Positions 23,699 through 35,628 of a stretch of 64,000 nt of DNA are shown here, one piece after another (within the stretch, counting starts at the first letter, position 1; the number at the start of each line of letters is the position of its first letter). Under the pieces are notes generated by a model, which saw only the letters and a program-made list of their open reading frames with translations, made no database searches and had not been told where the DNA came from. The stretch is from NCBI GenBank assembly GCA_023525975.1, contig CM042030.1, positions 25,724,350 to 25,788,349 on the forward strand, in the 5' to 3' direction. This stretch comes from Smallanthus sonchifolius. Taxonomy: Eukaryota; Streptophyta; Magnoliopsida; Asterales; Asteraceae. The translations under genes were made by a program, and so were the position numbers.

Positions 23699-25164
23699 TA
23701 GTTAGAGGAAACTACGGCATCAGTAAAATGATGGGGGTACTTGAGCTTCATTTGGTCCTCTCGTTCCCAAGTGAATTCAGGACCACGCTTAGACTCCCAA
23801 CGAACTTTGACAATAGGAATTTGACTTCGCTTGAGTTGCTTAATTTCACGATCCATAATTTCTACCAGTTTCTCAACGAAGTGCATCGTTTCATCAATGT
23901 GCACGTCATCAAGCGGTATATGGAGATTCTCATTGGCTAGACATTTCTTCAGATTTGATACATGAAATGTAGGATGCACATTGCCAAGAGATGGAGGTAA
24001 TTCTAGTTTGCAGGCCACTTTCCCAATTCTTTCAAGGATTTTGAATGGACCAACGTAGCGAGGGGCTAACTTGCCTTTCTTTCCAAAGCGGATAACACCT
24101 TTCCACGGGGACACTTTAAGAAGAACAAGGTCACCGACTTGGAATTCCAAGGGTTTTTATCGTTTATCGGCATAACTCTTTTGCCGACTTCTCGCTGTTC
24201 GGATGTTGTCACGGATTTGAATAATCTTGTCGGATGTTTCTTGAATTAGCTCGGGACCGGTGATTTGTGCTTCACCAATCTCGTTCCAACAGATAGGAGA
24301 ACGACACTTGCGACCATAAAGAGCTTCGAATGGAGCCATGTTGATACTTGTGTGATAGCTATTATTGTAAGAGAACTCAATGAGGGATAAATGTGAATCC
24401 CAATTTCCACCAAAATCGATTACACAAGCTCTAAGCATGTCTTCAAGTGTTTGGATTGTTCGCTCGGTTTGACCATCAGTTTGGGGATGGTAAGCCGTGC
24501 TCAAATCCAATCGTGTGCCAAAAGCAGTTTGGAGAGATTGCCAAAATCGAGAAGTGAACCGGGCATCTCGATCGGATATTATGTTCAAGGGAACACCATG
24601 ACGGCTCACAATTTCATCAATGTAAATTCGGGCTAGTTTTTCAACCCGATAGTCTTCACGGATAGGCAAGAAATGAGCAGATTTGGTGAGACGATCAATG
24701 ATCACCCAAATACTATCATAACCACTCGAGGTGCGAGGGAGTTTGGTAATAAAATCTATAGCTAAGTTTTCCCATTTCCACACGGGAATTTCCGGTTGTT
24801 CAAGTAAACCAGAAGGACGTTAATGTTCGGCTTTGACTTTGGAGCAGGTTAAACATTTGGCAACATAAAGAGCAATGTCCTTTTTCATACCGGGCCACCA
24901 ATATTGTTGGCGAAGATCTTGGTACATTTTATCCGCACCAGGATGAATTGAATAACGAGTCTTATGAGCCTCGTTCATGAGAAATGTAAGGAGATCATCG
25001 CGATCGGGAATCCAAATACGGTTCAAGTAATAAAGTAAGCCATTGGGTTTTGATTCAAGCAGAAGTTCAACACCACACGACATTTCTTCGTACATGTTAC
25101 CCTCGGTGACTGAGACGTGTTGAGCTTCTAAGATGCGGTTTTGGATGTCGGTTTGAATTCGAAC
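23698..25164 (-). pseudogene. C pol, 3' part: integrase and chromodomain-like end
   Basis: Downstream part of the C polyprotein. In order: integrase zinc-finger region (YSIHPGADKMY...CLTC, 24820-25095), the DDE core with DFITKLPRTSSGYDSIW, ISDRDARFTSRFW and STAYHPQTDGQTERT (24157-24783), then a C-terminal region with FHVSNLKKCL and a chromodomain-like end (VRWESKRGPEFTWEREDQ). In-frame stops separate the pieces near 24820 and 24155. The frame continues from 48504 once B and one copy of its TSD are removed. Inactive. Confidence 0.88.
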
Positions 25165-25169
25165 ACTTT
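25165..25169. repeat. Target site duplication of B, left copy
   Basis: ACTTT next to the left LTR of B; the other copy is 48499-48503. Confidence 0.9.
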
Positions 25170-26188
25170 TGTCACACCCCCAGTTTCAACTAACGGAGTA
25201 TTACCGTTTGGGAAGTGACAAACCAGGATCTCAGACACTAGTTACATTGAACGACTCTACATGGGACTCAAAATGAAAATATCTTTTTAAATCAGAGTAT
25301 CAATGCGGAAGCGTAAAGAAAGTAAATGCGCAAAATACACGAGCCCAAAAACCAAAGTCCAAGAGTCTTAAAAGTCCAAACCAAACAAACCAAACAAAGT
25401 ACAATATAGTAATTTAATCAACATAAATAGACACAAAGCAAAGCAGTTGAATCCCATGCATGCCCTAACGTGCACCTGTGTCTTAGCTTAGCGTCCTGAG
25501 AAAACATGTAAGAAAAAGTGTCAACATAAGGTTGGTGAATTCACAGGTTTCAATATATAAATAAACGTTTTACCAGATTTATTGTACAATCAACATATAT
25601 ACCAAATGAGTAGCTAACCCATGTTCATGTTTGCTATTACGCTCGCAACCGTAAACTGACTGTTTGTATTGCCTCCCACCAGGTCTATCAACCACGGTGC
25701 ATGATTAGGTCAATATTGCACCCGTTCGATATCCAATCGTGTTAGCACGACTAACGCGGGTGAGGTTTGTCAAACCCAGTAGTACTACCCAACATACCTC
25801 GCTATTTTCATATTTAAACGGTTCGATGTGAGGGCTTTCATGATAGAGTTTACGCATAGTCATAACAATTGATATAAAATGAAGTACGAAAATCAAAAGA
25901 GTTGTATCATGTTTTCTCCCCCAGTTTAAAAACAGTAAAAAGGGGCCATGAAAACTCACCTGCTTGGCGTTGAAGGTAGTTCACACTAGAAGTAAGTTTG
26001 GAATCACGAGTGTAAGTCTCAAAAGACCTACGAATGTCCTAGAATTATAAATATATAAATTAGGAATGACAAAGAGAATTGTGACCGTGACAAGGAAAGA
26101 ACGTCTTAAAGAACCGCTCTAACAAACGAGAGTGGACGAACGTGTCCACGGGTTTAGGAATTACTTTACGCGACGAACGACGTAAATA

Positions 26189-26191
<3 letters not shown>

Positions 26192-26244
<53 letters not shown>
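26192..26244. repeat. (TA)n microsatellite in B 3' LTR
   Basis: Pure ta run, longer than its partner at 46643-46687. Confidence 0.9.
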
Positions 26245-26245
<1 letters not shown>

Positions 26246-26625
26246 GAGTGGTTAACATAACTAATTATTATTTAGTCTTGATTGGTTCACGGTGTTATAT
26301 AAAAATGATTTGAAATAATATAAATATATATTATTTAATAATACGAGTCACAATTCGAAAATAATATAAACATATTATTTTACACGCGTTTACGGTTTAA
26401 AAAAAATAATATAAATATATTATTATTTTTTTACTTATTAATAATAAAAGTGTACAATTTATAAAAATAGTTATAATTTATAAAAATAAACAAAATATTT
26501 AAATCCCGAGCCTATGGGTTGTTTTCCGGTTTAAAACCCATTTATATAATGATATAATATTAAAAGATTTGATTTTTATAAATTTAATATTCCAGAAATA
26601 GTTTTAAAAAAGAATGTGGGAGCCC

Positions 26626-26680
26626 GGCCTCGAACCCGGGTCTCTCCCTCACAGACACATCGTTTTAACCAGTCCGGCCA
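26626..26680 (-). other. tRNA-like module in B 3' LTR
   Basis: The minus strand has A-box TGGCCGGACTGG (from 26680) and B-box GGTTCGAGGCC (from 26636), starts 44 nt apart. Just upstream is TAGCCTAGTGG (from 26688), an even better A-box match with 52-nt spacing. Confidence 0.62.
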
Positions 26681-27183
26681 CTAGGCTATCGCGAACATTA
26701 CCAGTTTCGAATAGTTTTAACACCCAAATCAGGTGGGTTTCCCTCCCATACATACACCGGTTCGAAACTGTCCCAATACTCACGATTTCGACTTCGATTA
26801 AACATAGGAATATAGGGGTTTTGTTCAACGAGGGTTTGCGAATCTATGGGTGAGTTTAATTTCAAAAACATCGTGTTTAAGGCCGTTAATTTACAGAAAA
26901 ATGGGCCGAACCCTAGCTTATGAACACGGTTCTGATTTGATAGAATTCGATGATGAAAACAGTTGGATTTATGGGGTTTTTACTCATTAGAGGCTTGCGA
27001 ATGTGTATGAATAGTTTAATTAGATTAAGACTGATTCTAGAATCAAACCCCCCAAATTATCGTATGAACAAACCCTAGAATCTGGATCATGAACAATTTG
27101 ATGTTCTGTGATTAAAATGATGTAGGTCTTTCATTGAGTAGAGAATTACGAAGCTAATGATACATTTTTTCTGGTGCTTCACA

Positions 27184-27220
27184 TCATTCCCTAGTTGAAA
27201 GAATTTTCGTCCCGAAAATT
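27184..27220 (-). promoter_or_regulatory. B polypurine tract and hairpin
   Basis: The inverted repeat AATTTTCG-GGA-CGAAAATT (27202-27220) lies beside a purine-rich stretch (CAACTAGGGAATGA). The arms differ from those of A, C and F by matching changes on both sides. Confidence 0.65.
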
Positions 27221-27231
27221 AAAATAGTACC

Positions 27232-30200
27232 TTAAGAGTTTGACATGGAGTGCTTGAACAGATTAGGATATTTGCGCATCATCTGATCCTCGCGCTCCTA
27301 CGTGAATTCCGGTCCGCGTTTCGAGTTCCAACGGACTCTAACAATGGGGATTTTGCTGCGCTTTAACGTTTTTACTTCCCTATCCATAATTTCGACAGGT
27401 TCTTCGATGAAACGTAATTGTTCATCAACATGTAGTTCCTCCAGAGGAACTGCGAGTGATTCGTCTGCCAGGCATTTCTTTAAATTTGAGACATGAAAGA
27501 CGTTGTGTACACCACTAAGTCTTTCAGGTAGGTCCAGTTGATACGCGACTGGTCCAATTCTCTTTAATATTTTGAAAGGTCCAACGTAACGAGGATTCAG
27601 TTTTCCTCGTTTCTTGAAACGATTGACACCTTTCCAAGGTGAGACTTTGAGTAAAACCATGTCACCTATTTGAAATTCCAAAGGTTTATGACGCTTGTCG
27701 GCATAGCTCTTTTGACGATCACGAGCTGCCGCCATACGGTTTCTCATTTGAACGATCTTCTCGGAAGTTTCAAATACAAGTTCAGGACCTGTGAGTTGGC
27801 TATCTCCAACCTCGGTCCAACAAATGGGAGAACGACATTTCCGTCCATAAAGTGCTTCAAATGGAGCTGCCTTGATGCTAGTGTGATAACTGTTGTTGTA
27901 GGAGAACTCCACCAACGGTAGGTGAGACTCCCAAGTGTTACCGAAATCGATCACACAAGCTCGTAGCATGTCCTCCAGAGTTTGGATAGTACGTTCAGTT
28001 TGGCCATCAGTTTGAGGATGGTATGCTGTGCTCATATCTAGACGCGTGCCTAATGCTTTATGCAATGACTGCCAGAAACGGGAAGTGAATCGTGCATCGC
28101 GATCCGAAATGATAGAGATAGGCACCCCGTGCCGAGAGACTACTTCTTTCAAGTATATTCGAGTGAGTTTATCCATTTTGTCAGTTTCTTTGATGGCTAG
28201 GAAGTGGGCAGATTTTGTTAGGCGATCAACAATTACCCATATAGTATCACATCCGGTAGGGGTTCGGGGTAATTTGGTAATGAAGTCCATGGATATTTGT
28301 TCCCATTTCCACATGGGAATTTCGGGTTGTTGTAGGAGACCGGACGGTTTTTGGTATTCAACTATGACCTTCGCGCAGGTCAGACACTTACTAACATAAG
28401 TGGCTATATCGGCCTTCATCTTCGGCCACCAATATAGTACTTTTAGATCATGGTACATTTTATCGGAACCCGGATGAATGGAGTAACGAGATTTATGAGC
28501 TTCATCCATGATTAGTTCCCTTAAATTTCCGAACACCGGAACCCATATTCGTTCGACAAAGTAACGAATTCCGTCAGATTTTACTTCAAGTTGTGCTTCC
28601 ATGCCGCGAGTACCTTCTAACGGTAGGTTATCTTCTTTCAAGGCTTCAAGTTGAGCACTACGGATTCTGTCAGGCAATCCAGGGTGAATAGTAAGTTGTA
28701 ATGCTCGAACTCGTTTGGGTTTTGTTTCCTTTCGTCTTAGTGCATCAACCACAACGTTAGCTTTACCCGGATGATACCGGATCGCACAGTCATAATCATT
28801 TAAAAGTTCAACCCAACGACGTTGTCGCATGTTCAACTCCTTCTGCTCGAAGATATGCTGGAGGCTCTTGTGATCGGTGTAGATGGTGCATTTGGTACCG
28901 TACAAGTAATGTCTCCATATCTTAAGTGCAAAAACTACTGCTCCTAACTCTAGGTCATGAGTGGTGTAGTTTTTCTCGTGAATCTTTAACTGACGTGAAG
29001 CATATGCGATTACCTTTTTGCGTTGCATTAAAACACAACCCAGACCTTGAATAGATGCATCACAATACACCGCAAAATCATCGGTTCCTTCCGGAAGAGC
29101 TAAAATAGGTGCACTGCAAAGTTTTTGTTTGAGGTGCTGGAAAGCTGATTCTTGGTTATCGCCCCAATTATAGGCTTTTCCTTTTTGAGTTAGGGCGGTG
29201 AGAGGTTATGTAATCTTTGAAAATCCTTCGATAAAATGACGGTAATATCCAGCCAATCCCAGAAATTGTCGCACCACAGTCGGAGTCGTCGGTGCTGCCC
29301 AATTCTTGATGGCTTCTATTTTGGACGGGTCGACATGTATCCCTTTTTCGTTTACCACATGCCCTAGAAACTGAACTTCTCGAATCCAAAATTCACATTT
29401 GGAAAACTTAGCATAAAGTTGCTCTTGCTTAAGTAGTTCCAAAATTAGACGTAGATGTTCCTCATGTTCTTCCTCGTTCTTGGAATAAATAAGGATGTCA
29501 TCGATGAAAACGATAACAAACTGGTCAAGGTAAGGCTTACACACACGGTTCATGAGGTCCATGAATATCGCAGGCGCGTTGGTTAAACCGAAAGGCATGA
29601 CCATAAATTCGTAATGGCCGTACCTTGTCCTGAAAGCAGTCTTAGAGATATCCTCATCTCGGACTCTCAGCTGATGATAACCAGATCTAAGGTCTATTTT
29701 GGAATAGAAACTTGATCCTTGGAGTTGGTCAAAAAGGTCATCAATACGAGGTAAAGGGTAGCGGTTCTTGATTGTGACTTTATTCAGCTCCCGGTAATCA
29801 ATACACATACGGAACGTACCGTCCTTCTTCTTGACAAATAATACCAGAGCTCCCCACGGTGATGAACTAGGTCGGATGAAACCTTTATCCAATAAGTCTT
29901 GCAATTGAGTGGACAGTTCTGCAATTCACTGGGTGCTAATCGATAAGGTGCCTGAGAAATCGGTGCTGCTCCGGGTGCTAGGTCAATTTGGAATTCAACC
30001 TGACGGTGTGGTGGCAAACCGGGCAGATCCTCGGGAAATACTTCCAAAAATTCACGCACAACGGGAATATCTTCGATCTTCTTCTCTTTTGACGGCTGTT
30101 CAGCAACGAGGGCCAAAATGGCCGTATGCCCCTTTCGAAGACATTTTTGTGCTTTCATGAAGGATATGATACCCATGACAGTACCAACCCTTTCGCCCTG

Positions 30201-31045
30201 AACTGAAAGAATTTCTCCACTCAGGAAGGGTATGCGAACGATTTTCTCATGAAAAATGATTTCCGCTTGGTTTTTAGACAACCAATCCATGCCGACGATT
30301 ACATCAAAACTACCAAGTGTGACTAGCATAAGGTCGATATCAAGAATATGGCTAGCTAGATCAAGCTTACAACCCTTAAGAATGTGAGTTGCTTCAATTA
30401 TTTGGCCGTCAGCTATCTCTATTACATACTTAGCTTCTAACAGAGTTGGGGTTCCTTTTATCATAACACTAAGTTTCTTAGATATAAAACTCCTATCAGC
30501 ACCAGTGTCAAAAAGGACAGAAGCAAAGTAATTATTTAAGAGAAATTTACCGGTGACCACGTTATGATCGTAGCGAGCCTCTCCGGATCCCAGTACAAAA
30601 GCCCTTCCTTTCGCTCCATTTCCTCCATTACTACCGTTATTGCCGTTATTCCCACCATTGTTGTTCTGATTGGGGTTGTTACCATTGTTGCCCTGGTTAT
30701 TACCGTTACCACTACCACTGCCATTACCATTTCCACCCCTTTTCAACTGAGGACAATTCCTTTGAATGTGCCCTTCTTTGCCGCACTGAAAACATCCCCT
30801 CGTGAATCCCTGTGATTGAAATGGTTGTTTGTTCGGCAGTGCAACCCTACAGTCCTTCGCAGCGTGGCCCATTTTACCACACCGCTGGCAACGTTGTCGG
30901 TCACAAGTGCCCGTGTGGTAATAGCCACATTTGTTGCACTTGGGGTACCTCCCAGCATATTCCCCCTGATTCGGACCTGATGAGGTCGTTTGATTAAAGC
31001 TTCTAGCAGGCTCAAACTTTCGCTGCTGTTGGTGCTGAGGTTGAT
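27232..31045 (-). pseudogene. B gag (3' part) and pol
   Basis: Reading from 31045 downward: end of gag with two CCHC knuckles (one CFQCGKEGHIQRNC) and an Asn/Gly repeat; protease LFDTGADRSFIS; reverse transcriptase with IDLRSGYHQL and FIDDILIYS; RNase H with YCDASIQGLGC and TDHKSLQHIF; integrase zinc finger, DDE core and a chromodomain-like end. Defects are a frameshift near 29910 at the start of reverse transcriptase, a TAA near 29210 and a TAG near 27298 (TGG changed) shortly before the natural end at 27232. The gag part continues at 43586 beyond A. Confidence 0.9.
31041..31045. repeat. Target site duplication of A, left copy
   Basis: TTGAT, repeated at 43581-43585. Confidence 0.95.
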
Positions 31046-31800
31046 TGTGACATCCGGCAATTTTCAGGTTATTTACCGTTAAACCTTAGAACGCGTTTGC
31101 AATTTAATTGTGTGTGTCTTAGACTTAATTTCAGTTAATTAGGTTATTATAAAGTCTAGCAAAGCCCTTCGTATGCATAGGTTTGCATTTCGTGAAATTT
31201 CAGAAATTTCGATACCGCGTATCGGTAAAATGCCCGTATTTAACGTTGGTGACGACCCGGTTAACCATAAAAATATCAGTTTTGATGAAAATTATATAAA
31301 CTGGTTTATATTAGTGTATTATGTGTGAAATTTATGTGCAATGTGTTAAATACCGCTTTCGACGATTTTCGTTGCGTTTTACCCGGTACAATCGCGTACC
31401 GGATGAGTTAAAATGAACTGTTAGCAAAAATTATTATTTTCACTAATTATGATAGCAAATAATTAGTGGGTATTTTATATATTTTTATTTTGACGAAAAA
31501 CCATGTTTAAAGTGGTAACATTTTATAAAAGTGTTGTAGTTTTTATAAAAGATCACCTACATGTGTGTAGAGGTTTATAAAATAAAAGATGGCATCTTTT
31601 CTCTCTCCCAAAAATCAGCCATAAAAAGTGGGTCCCACACCCTAATCAAGTGTTAAACACACTCATTTGATTCCTTACACACTTTGTACAAAACTACACT
31701 CCACCAAATTTGATCATTCAACTTGCATGAAATTTGAATGGAAGATGTCAAATCCTCTCTCCTCTCTCCTCTCTTGGCTGAATTCATCCCTCACCCCACC

Positions 31801-31808
31801 TATAAATA
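31801..31808 (+). promoter_or_regulatory. TATA box of A 5' LTR
   Basis: CACCTATAAATACCCC is a textbook plant TATA context; transcription would start near 31830. The second copy is at 41174 in the 3' LTR. Confidence 0.8.
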
Positions 31809-33410
31809 CCCCTTCAATCTTCACTTCAATCCCACACCTTTCTATCATCTTTTCTCTAAGTGTTCTTTCAAGTGTTCTTGAGTTTTTGGTGTTCTTGGAG
31901 CATTTTCTTGAAGATTCAAGAGTGTGGAGCCAAATACTCAACAAAACCATCCATCAATTTGCATTTCACTAGTATCTCCCTTGATTTAGTTCAAGAGGTA
32001 TGAACCTCATATTTCTTTGTTTCTTTCTTTTTCTTTGATAAAAATAGTGATCCTTGCAAGAGTTGTTCATCACCAACTAAAAGACTTTTTATGAACCATT
32101 AAAATTCAGCAAATAAGGGTTTTTATAAAAGGGTTTTAGTATTTATATATGCATGCATGTAGTCATGTGAATGAATGTGTGTTTATGTGTTCATATCTTG
32201 CAAAATGATGATGAATAATGTTAGATTCTTGCATGCAAACAAATATTTTGTTATGACCAAGTTAAAACAGAAAAATAAAGTGTAATATTACATAAAAACT
32301 TGTTATTTTATGTATGGATCTTAAACCCCTACGTTTGGATGCTTGTTACTAAAGATTGTGGTTTAAAAAGCATGATAAAAGCTAGGTTTGTACATGAATT
32401 GTTAGGATTATTTGAAATCTGGAAATAAGGTGATAAATATGATGTATTTTATGTATAATGATCAGCTCTAAAAGGGTATTTTATGTTGTGATGATTAGCT
32501 AGAGTTTTGACCATGATTTGTTACAAAAAGGGTGCTTAAATGATGGATTATTACATGTAAAATGATGGATAAATTAGGTCTAATTATATGGCTGTAAAAA
32601 GATTATATTTTATGTTAAAAATCCATATTTTTAATAAATTATATGATCCTTGGTGTTTTGATGCTTTTGGATAACATTTTAGGCATGACTAGTCGTAAAA
32701 TCGGTGTTTTTCGCCTTGAAAAATGAATGCTAGTTAGGTCTGATTTCAAACAGCAAATTAAACTTATTTTATGACATATTTTCAGCTAATAATGTATATG
32801 ATGAGTTAGTGTTATGACCCATGTGTTTACTTATGTGGTATGATGTTTCGGTTATCGCATATGTGCTAGAAATTGCCATGTATAGGTACTTTATGTCAAA
32901 ATAATGAAAGATTGTTTTGTTTGATGAAATATATTTTATTAAGTATATTTTGATGATATATGATGTTATATGAACTCATGCGTTAGAAATTTGGAAGTTT
33001 GTTCCTTAAAAGTTAGTCGTTTTGCTTGAAAAGTGCTTATGTGCAAATATTGTGATTTTAGTGTTTTCACATGTGATTTAGAACTCATAAGCATATGTAT
33101 GAGTAGATATATATATGTTACTAGTTTCATACTTTCATGTTGATCGTTGTTAGGTAATAACACTTGAAGTCTTCGTATGTGTGTATGATACACCATTTTT
33201 CGTTAAAAACATAACCGCGTGTCGAAGTCACCAACGGGTCGTTCAAATAAATATTTTCTTAAAAATATTACAAGTCTAAGTAGGTTGGGTGAACAACTTG
33301 CTAGTAAGACGTGAGTTTCAATTAGTAATGTACCCCTCATGTTTAGGGCACCGTTAGCGTTCGTGGGCGTATTTTTGCTAGCACTCATTTTTCCGTCGTT
33401 CGTTATCAAG

Positions 33411-33430
33411 GTGAGTTTTTCACGGCCCCT
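33411..33430 (+). other. Conserved splice-donor-like block in A 5' LTR
   Basis: ATCAAG|GTGAGTTTTTCACGGCCCC, the plus-strand version of the block shared by all Ty3-type LTRs here. A matching acceptor (ATGTCACAG) ends directly before the ATG at 34528, giving a predicted intron of about 1.1 kb. Confidence 0.55.
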
Positions 33431-34212
33431 TTTTAAACTATTTTGTTGCTTTATAAACTATGGGGGAAGAACATGTTTTCGTTCGTTTATCATGATACTG
33501 GACTTACGTTATGTGTTCGTTTGATGGTCTCGAGTAAGGGCTTTCGTTATGTGTTCATGTATGTCGTTCATGAATAGCCCCGCCGTTATAATCATTAGCC
33601 TCGTGTAGGCCGCAAGGTGTGTTGATAGATCTATTTGGGACTGACTGCCCACTCTCGTGATCAGTAGCGCTGATCGGTCGTTCGTACGAGAGAATATATT
33701 TTGAAAGGATTCGTGGGGATATGTTGTATTCGTGTCTCGGTTTGATTATAAGCTCTAGGTACTGTCATCATGTTGTATTCCTTGCAAGCTTATGACATAT
33801 CACATGTTTGTCCAAGTTACTTGATAGTTCGTTAAATTCGTTTATGTTATCGTTAAACCCGTGAAACTCGCTCAACTTTATGTTGATGTTTTTAAGCATG
33901 TTTTTCAGGTACTTAGATGCTCTCGCGCGGTTATGAAAACGGGCTTTTGGGCAAACGCTTGCATCGGATTTCTGTTGGGACATTTTAAACTTTATTTTGG
34001 ATCCTCGTGTGTTGGATCATTAAAACTCGTGTTTTAAATTTCAATGCTTTTAAATTTGGATAAATGTAAGACTTTTCTTTTATCTCGTTGAACATTTCCG
34101 ATGTTTTAAATTAAATGTGTTTGCTTATTATCATTGGGCTCCAACTTATGTGACCACTATGCTTACGTCTCGTTTCCGCTGCGAATCGTCGTTTTCGGGG
34201 TGTGACAGAAGT

Positions 34213-34225
34213 TGGTATCAGAGCC
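34213..34225 (+). promoter_or_regulatory. Primer binding site of A
   Basis: TGGTATCAGAGCC, complementary to initiator Met tRNA, five bases after the LTR. Confidence 0.92.
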
Positions 34226-34229
34226 CATG

Positions 34230-34276
34230 GTTATAGCGAACTAGAAAATGTTTTTCTTAAAAATCTAGACTATAAC
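34230..34276 (+). other. Leader hairpin beside PBS of A
   Basis: GTTATAG (34230-34236) can pair with CTATAAC (34270-34276). The same pair lies at the same place in C and F, and with a G-U wobble in B. Confidence 0.55.
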
Positions 34277-34527
34277 TTTTAAAATTGGGTTTTTGGGTTA
34301 AAGACGTTTTCATACCGCATGCATCTTATATTAGGAGTAAGTGTTATTATTAATTAGATATAATAGAATATTCCTTTGTTCCTTATGTGCATTAGTTGTA
34401 TGCATGCGTATGTGCTTACGTATAAGATATCCTCTTTACCCCTTACGTGCCTTAAATGTGTTGCATACGTACGTGCTTACATTTATTGGCAAAATTATTC
34501 ACACCATGTATATATTTCATGTCACAG

Positions 34528-35628
34528 ATGTCTCTTTCACCTTCCGTCATCTCGATCTCGTCTGATAGTGAGCCAGAGTTCACACCAGTTTCACCGATGT
34601 CTCCAGATTCGGTATTTGATTTCGGATTTGACCCGAACATGCCAGATTTTGCTAATCACCCGTATTATGGGAATGGGTGGATAGGAGAATCTGAAGATGA
34701 AGAGGTACCATCTAATGAAGAAGAGTCTAGCGAAGAGGAATCTGATGATGAAAAGGAGTCTAGTGAGGAAGAGCCAGTTGAGACAAGTCCTTTGGTTAAG
34801 AAACCTATGGAGGAGACTCCAGCTAGTGTTGAGCCTATTCCAGTGATCCCCGAGACTATTAGCCTTGTCCATGAGAACGATGACGCTATGACTACCATTG
34901 AGCCTGTTAGGCCAACAACGGTAGAATTACGTTTTCCATCTCATCGATCTTATCGTGAACATCCTGAAGGTCCACTTCTGAAGTTTACTGCTAGGAAATC
35001 AGTGTCACCGGCTAAGAAGAGAAAGCTAGCCGAAAGAGATGATGATGATTCGGCAACCGTTGGTTATATCGTTGAGCGTCCTCCTAAGAGGACAAGACCT
35101 TTTGTCGCCAGAAAATGGGATTGGCTGTCCGAGCAAGTGCGTGAATGGACGAATGAAGAGGGCGTACCGATTATTCGCCATATTGGTGAGTCCTCTTCTT
35201 CTCAGAGGGTGCTACCCCTCACTGGTCAGCCCATCGAGCGCACAGTGCCCTTGCTAGCTGCTCGATGTGCCCGTGAGGAGTCGAGGATAGATTCCATTGG
35301 AGTTAGCATGGATAGGATTACTCGTAGGTTTAAGCGTGTGGATGGCTATGTGAAACTTATGAAGAAAGATCAAGTTCAGGCCCGAGAAGATATGGCTGAA
35401 TTGAGGAGAAGGTTGGAAGGGAGCGAGAAGAAGGCCGAAGAAGCAATAAAGATGGCCGAGGAGGCTACCACGAGAGCCATGGAAGCGGAAGTCAGAGAGG
35501 TTGAGGCCTTACAGCGTGTGGATGCACTTGAGGAGCGCCTCGAGGACTCTCTAGCCCTTGCAGTTACGTGTGTTCTGATCGTCGCCACTGTTGCTCGCAT
35601 CGGTGTTTTCCCGCGCCACACCCGTTAG
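34528..35628 (+). CDS. A extra 5' ORF: acidic, coiled-coil protein with C-terminal hydrophobic segment
   Basis: The 366-codon frame is open between PBS and gag. The start at 34528 is chosen because an AG acceptor (gtcacag) lies directly before it and the protein resembles the other extra ORFs there; an upstream ATG at 34456 is possible. About residues 65-120 are a Glu/Ser-rich acidic tract, with basic KKRK and PKRTR clusters near 170-200. A long coiled coil (residues about 285-345, MKKDQVQAREDMAELRRRLE onward) follows. The end is hydrophobic (LALAVTCVLIVATVARIGVF). No enzyme motif is visible. A role as accessory protein that multimerises or binds membranes is inference. Confidence 0.7.
   Translation: MSLSPSVISISSDSEPEFTPVSPMSPDSVFDFGFDPNMPDFANHPYYGNGWIGESEDEEVPSNEEESSEEESDDEKESSEEEPVETSPLVKKPMEETPASVEPIPVIPETISLVHENDDAMTTIEPVRPTTVELRFPSHRSYREHPEGPLLKFTARKSVSPAKKRKLAERDDDDSATVGYIVERPPKRTRPFVARKWDWLSEQVREWTNEEGVPIIRHIGESSSSQRVLPLTGQPIERTVPLLAARCAREESRIDSIGVSMDRITRRFKRVDGYVKLMKKDQVQAREDMAELRRRLEGSEKKAEEAIKMAEEATTRAMEAEVREVEALQRVDALEERLEDSLALAVTCVLIVATVARIGVFPRHTR

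Larger units (their letters stand above)
25170..27183 (-). repeat. B 3' LTR (shortened, 2014 bp)
   Basis: It matches the 5' LTR from 45623 to about 47610 with roughly one percent differences, then stops. The last about 880 bp of the partner are replaced by a short filler (tctggtgcttcaca). It contains the splice-donor block (25954-25959), a (TA)n run (about 26192-26244) and a tRNA-like module. No gene. Confidence 0.85.
31046..34207 (+). repeat. A 5' LTR (3162 bp)
   Basis: TGTGACATCC...GGGTGTGACA. The TATA box is at 31801, so U3 is about 0.8 kb and R plus U5 about 2.4 kb. The splice-donor block is at 33411. The ORFs at 31667-31972 and 33203-33983 recur in the other LTR and have no support as genes. 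Confidence 0.96.

Noticed and set aside
30536..30815. ORFs rich in Val/Ile/Thr opposite B gag
   Set aside because: They are frame shadows of the Asn/Gly repeat of gag.
31667..31972. 101-codon ORF in A LTR
   Set aside because: It spans the TATA box and start region; its perfect copy at 41040-41345 reflects LTR duplication, not selection.
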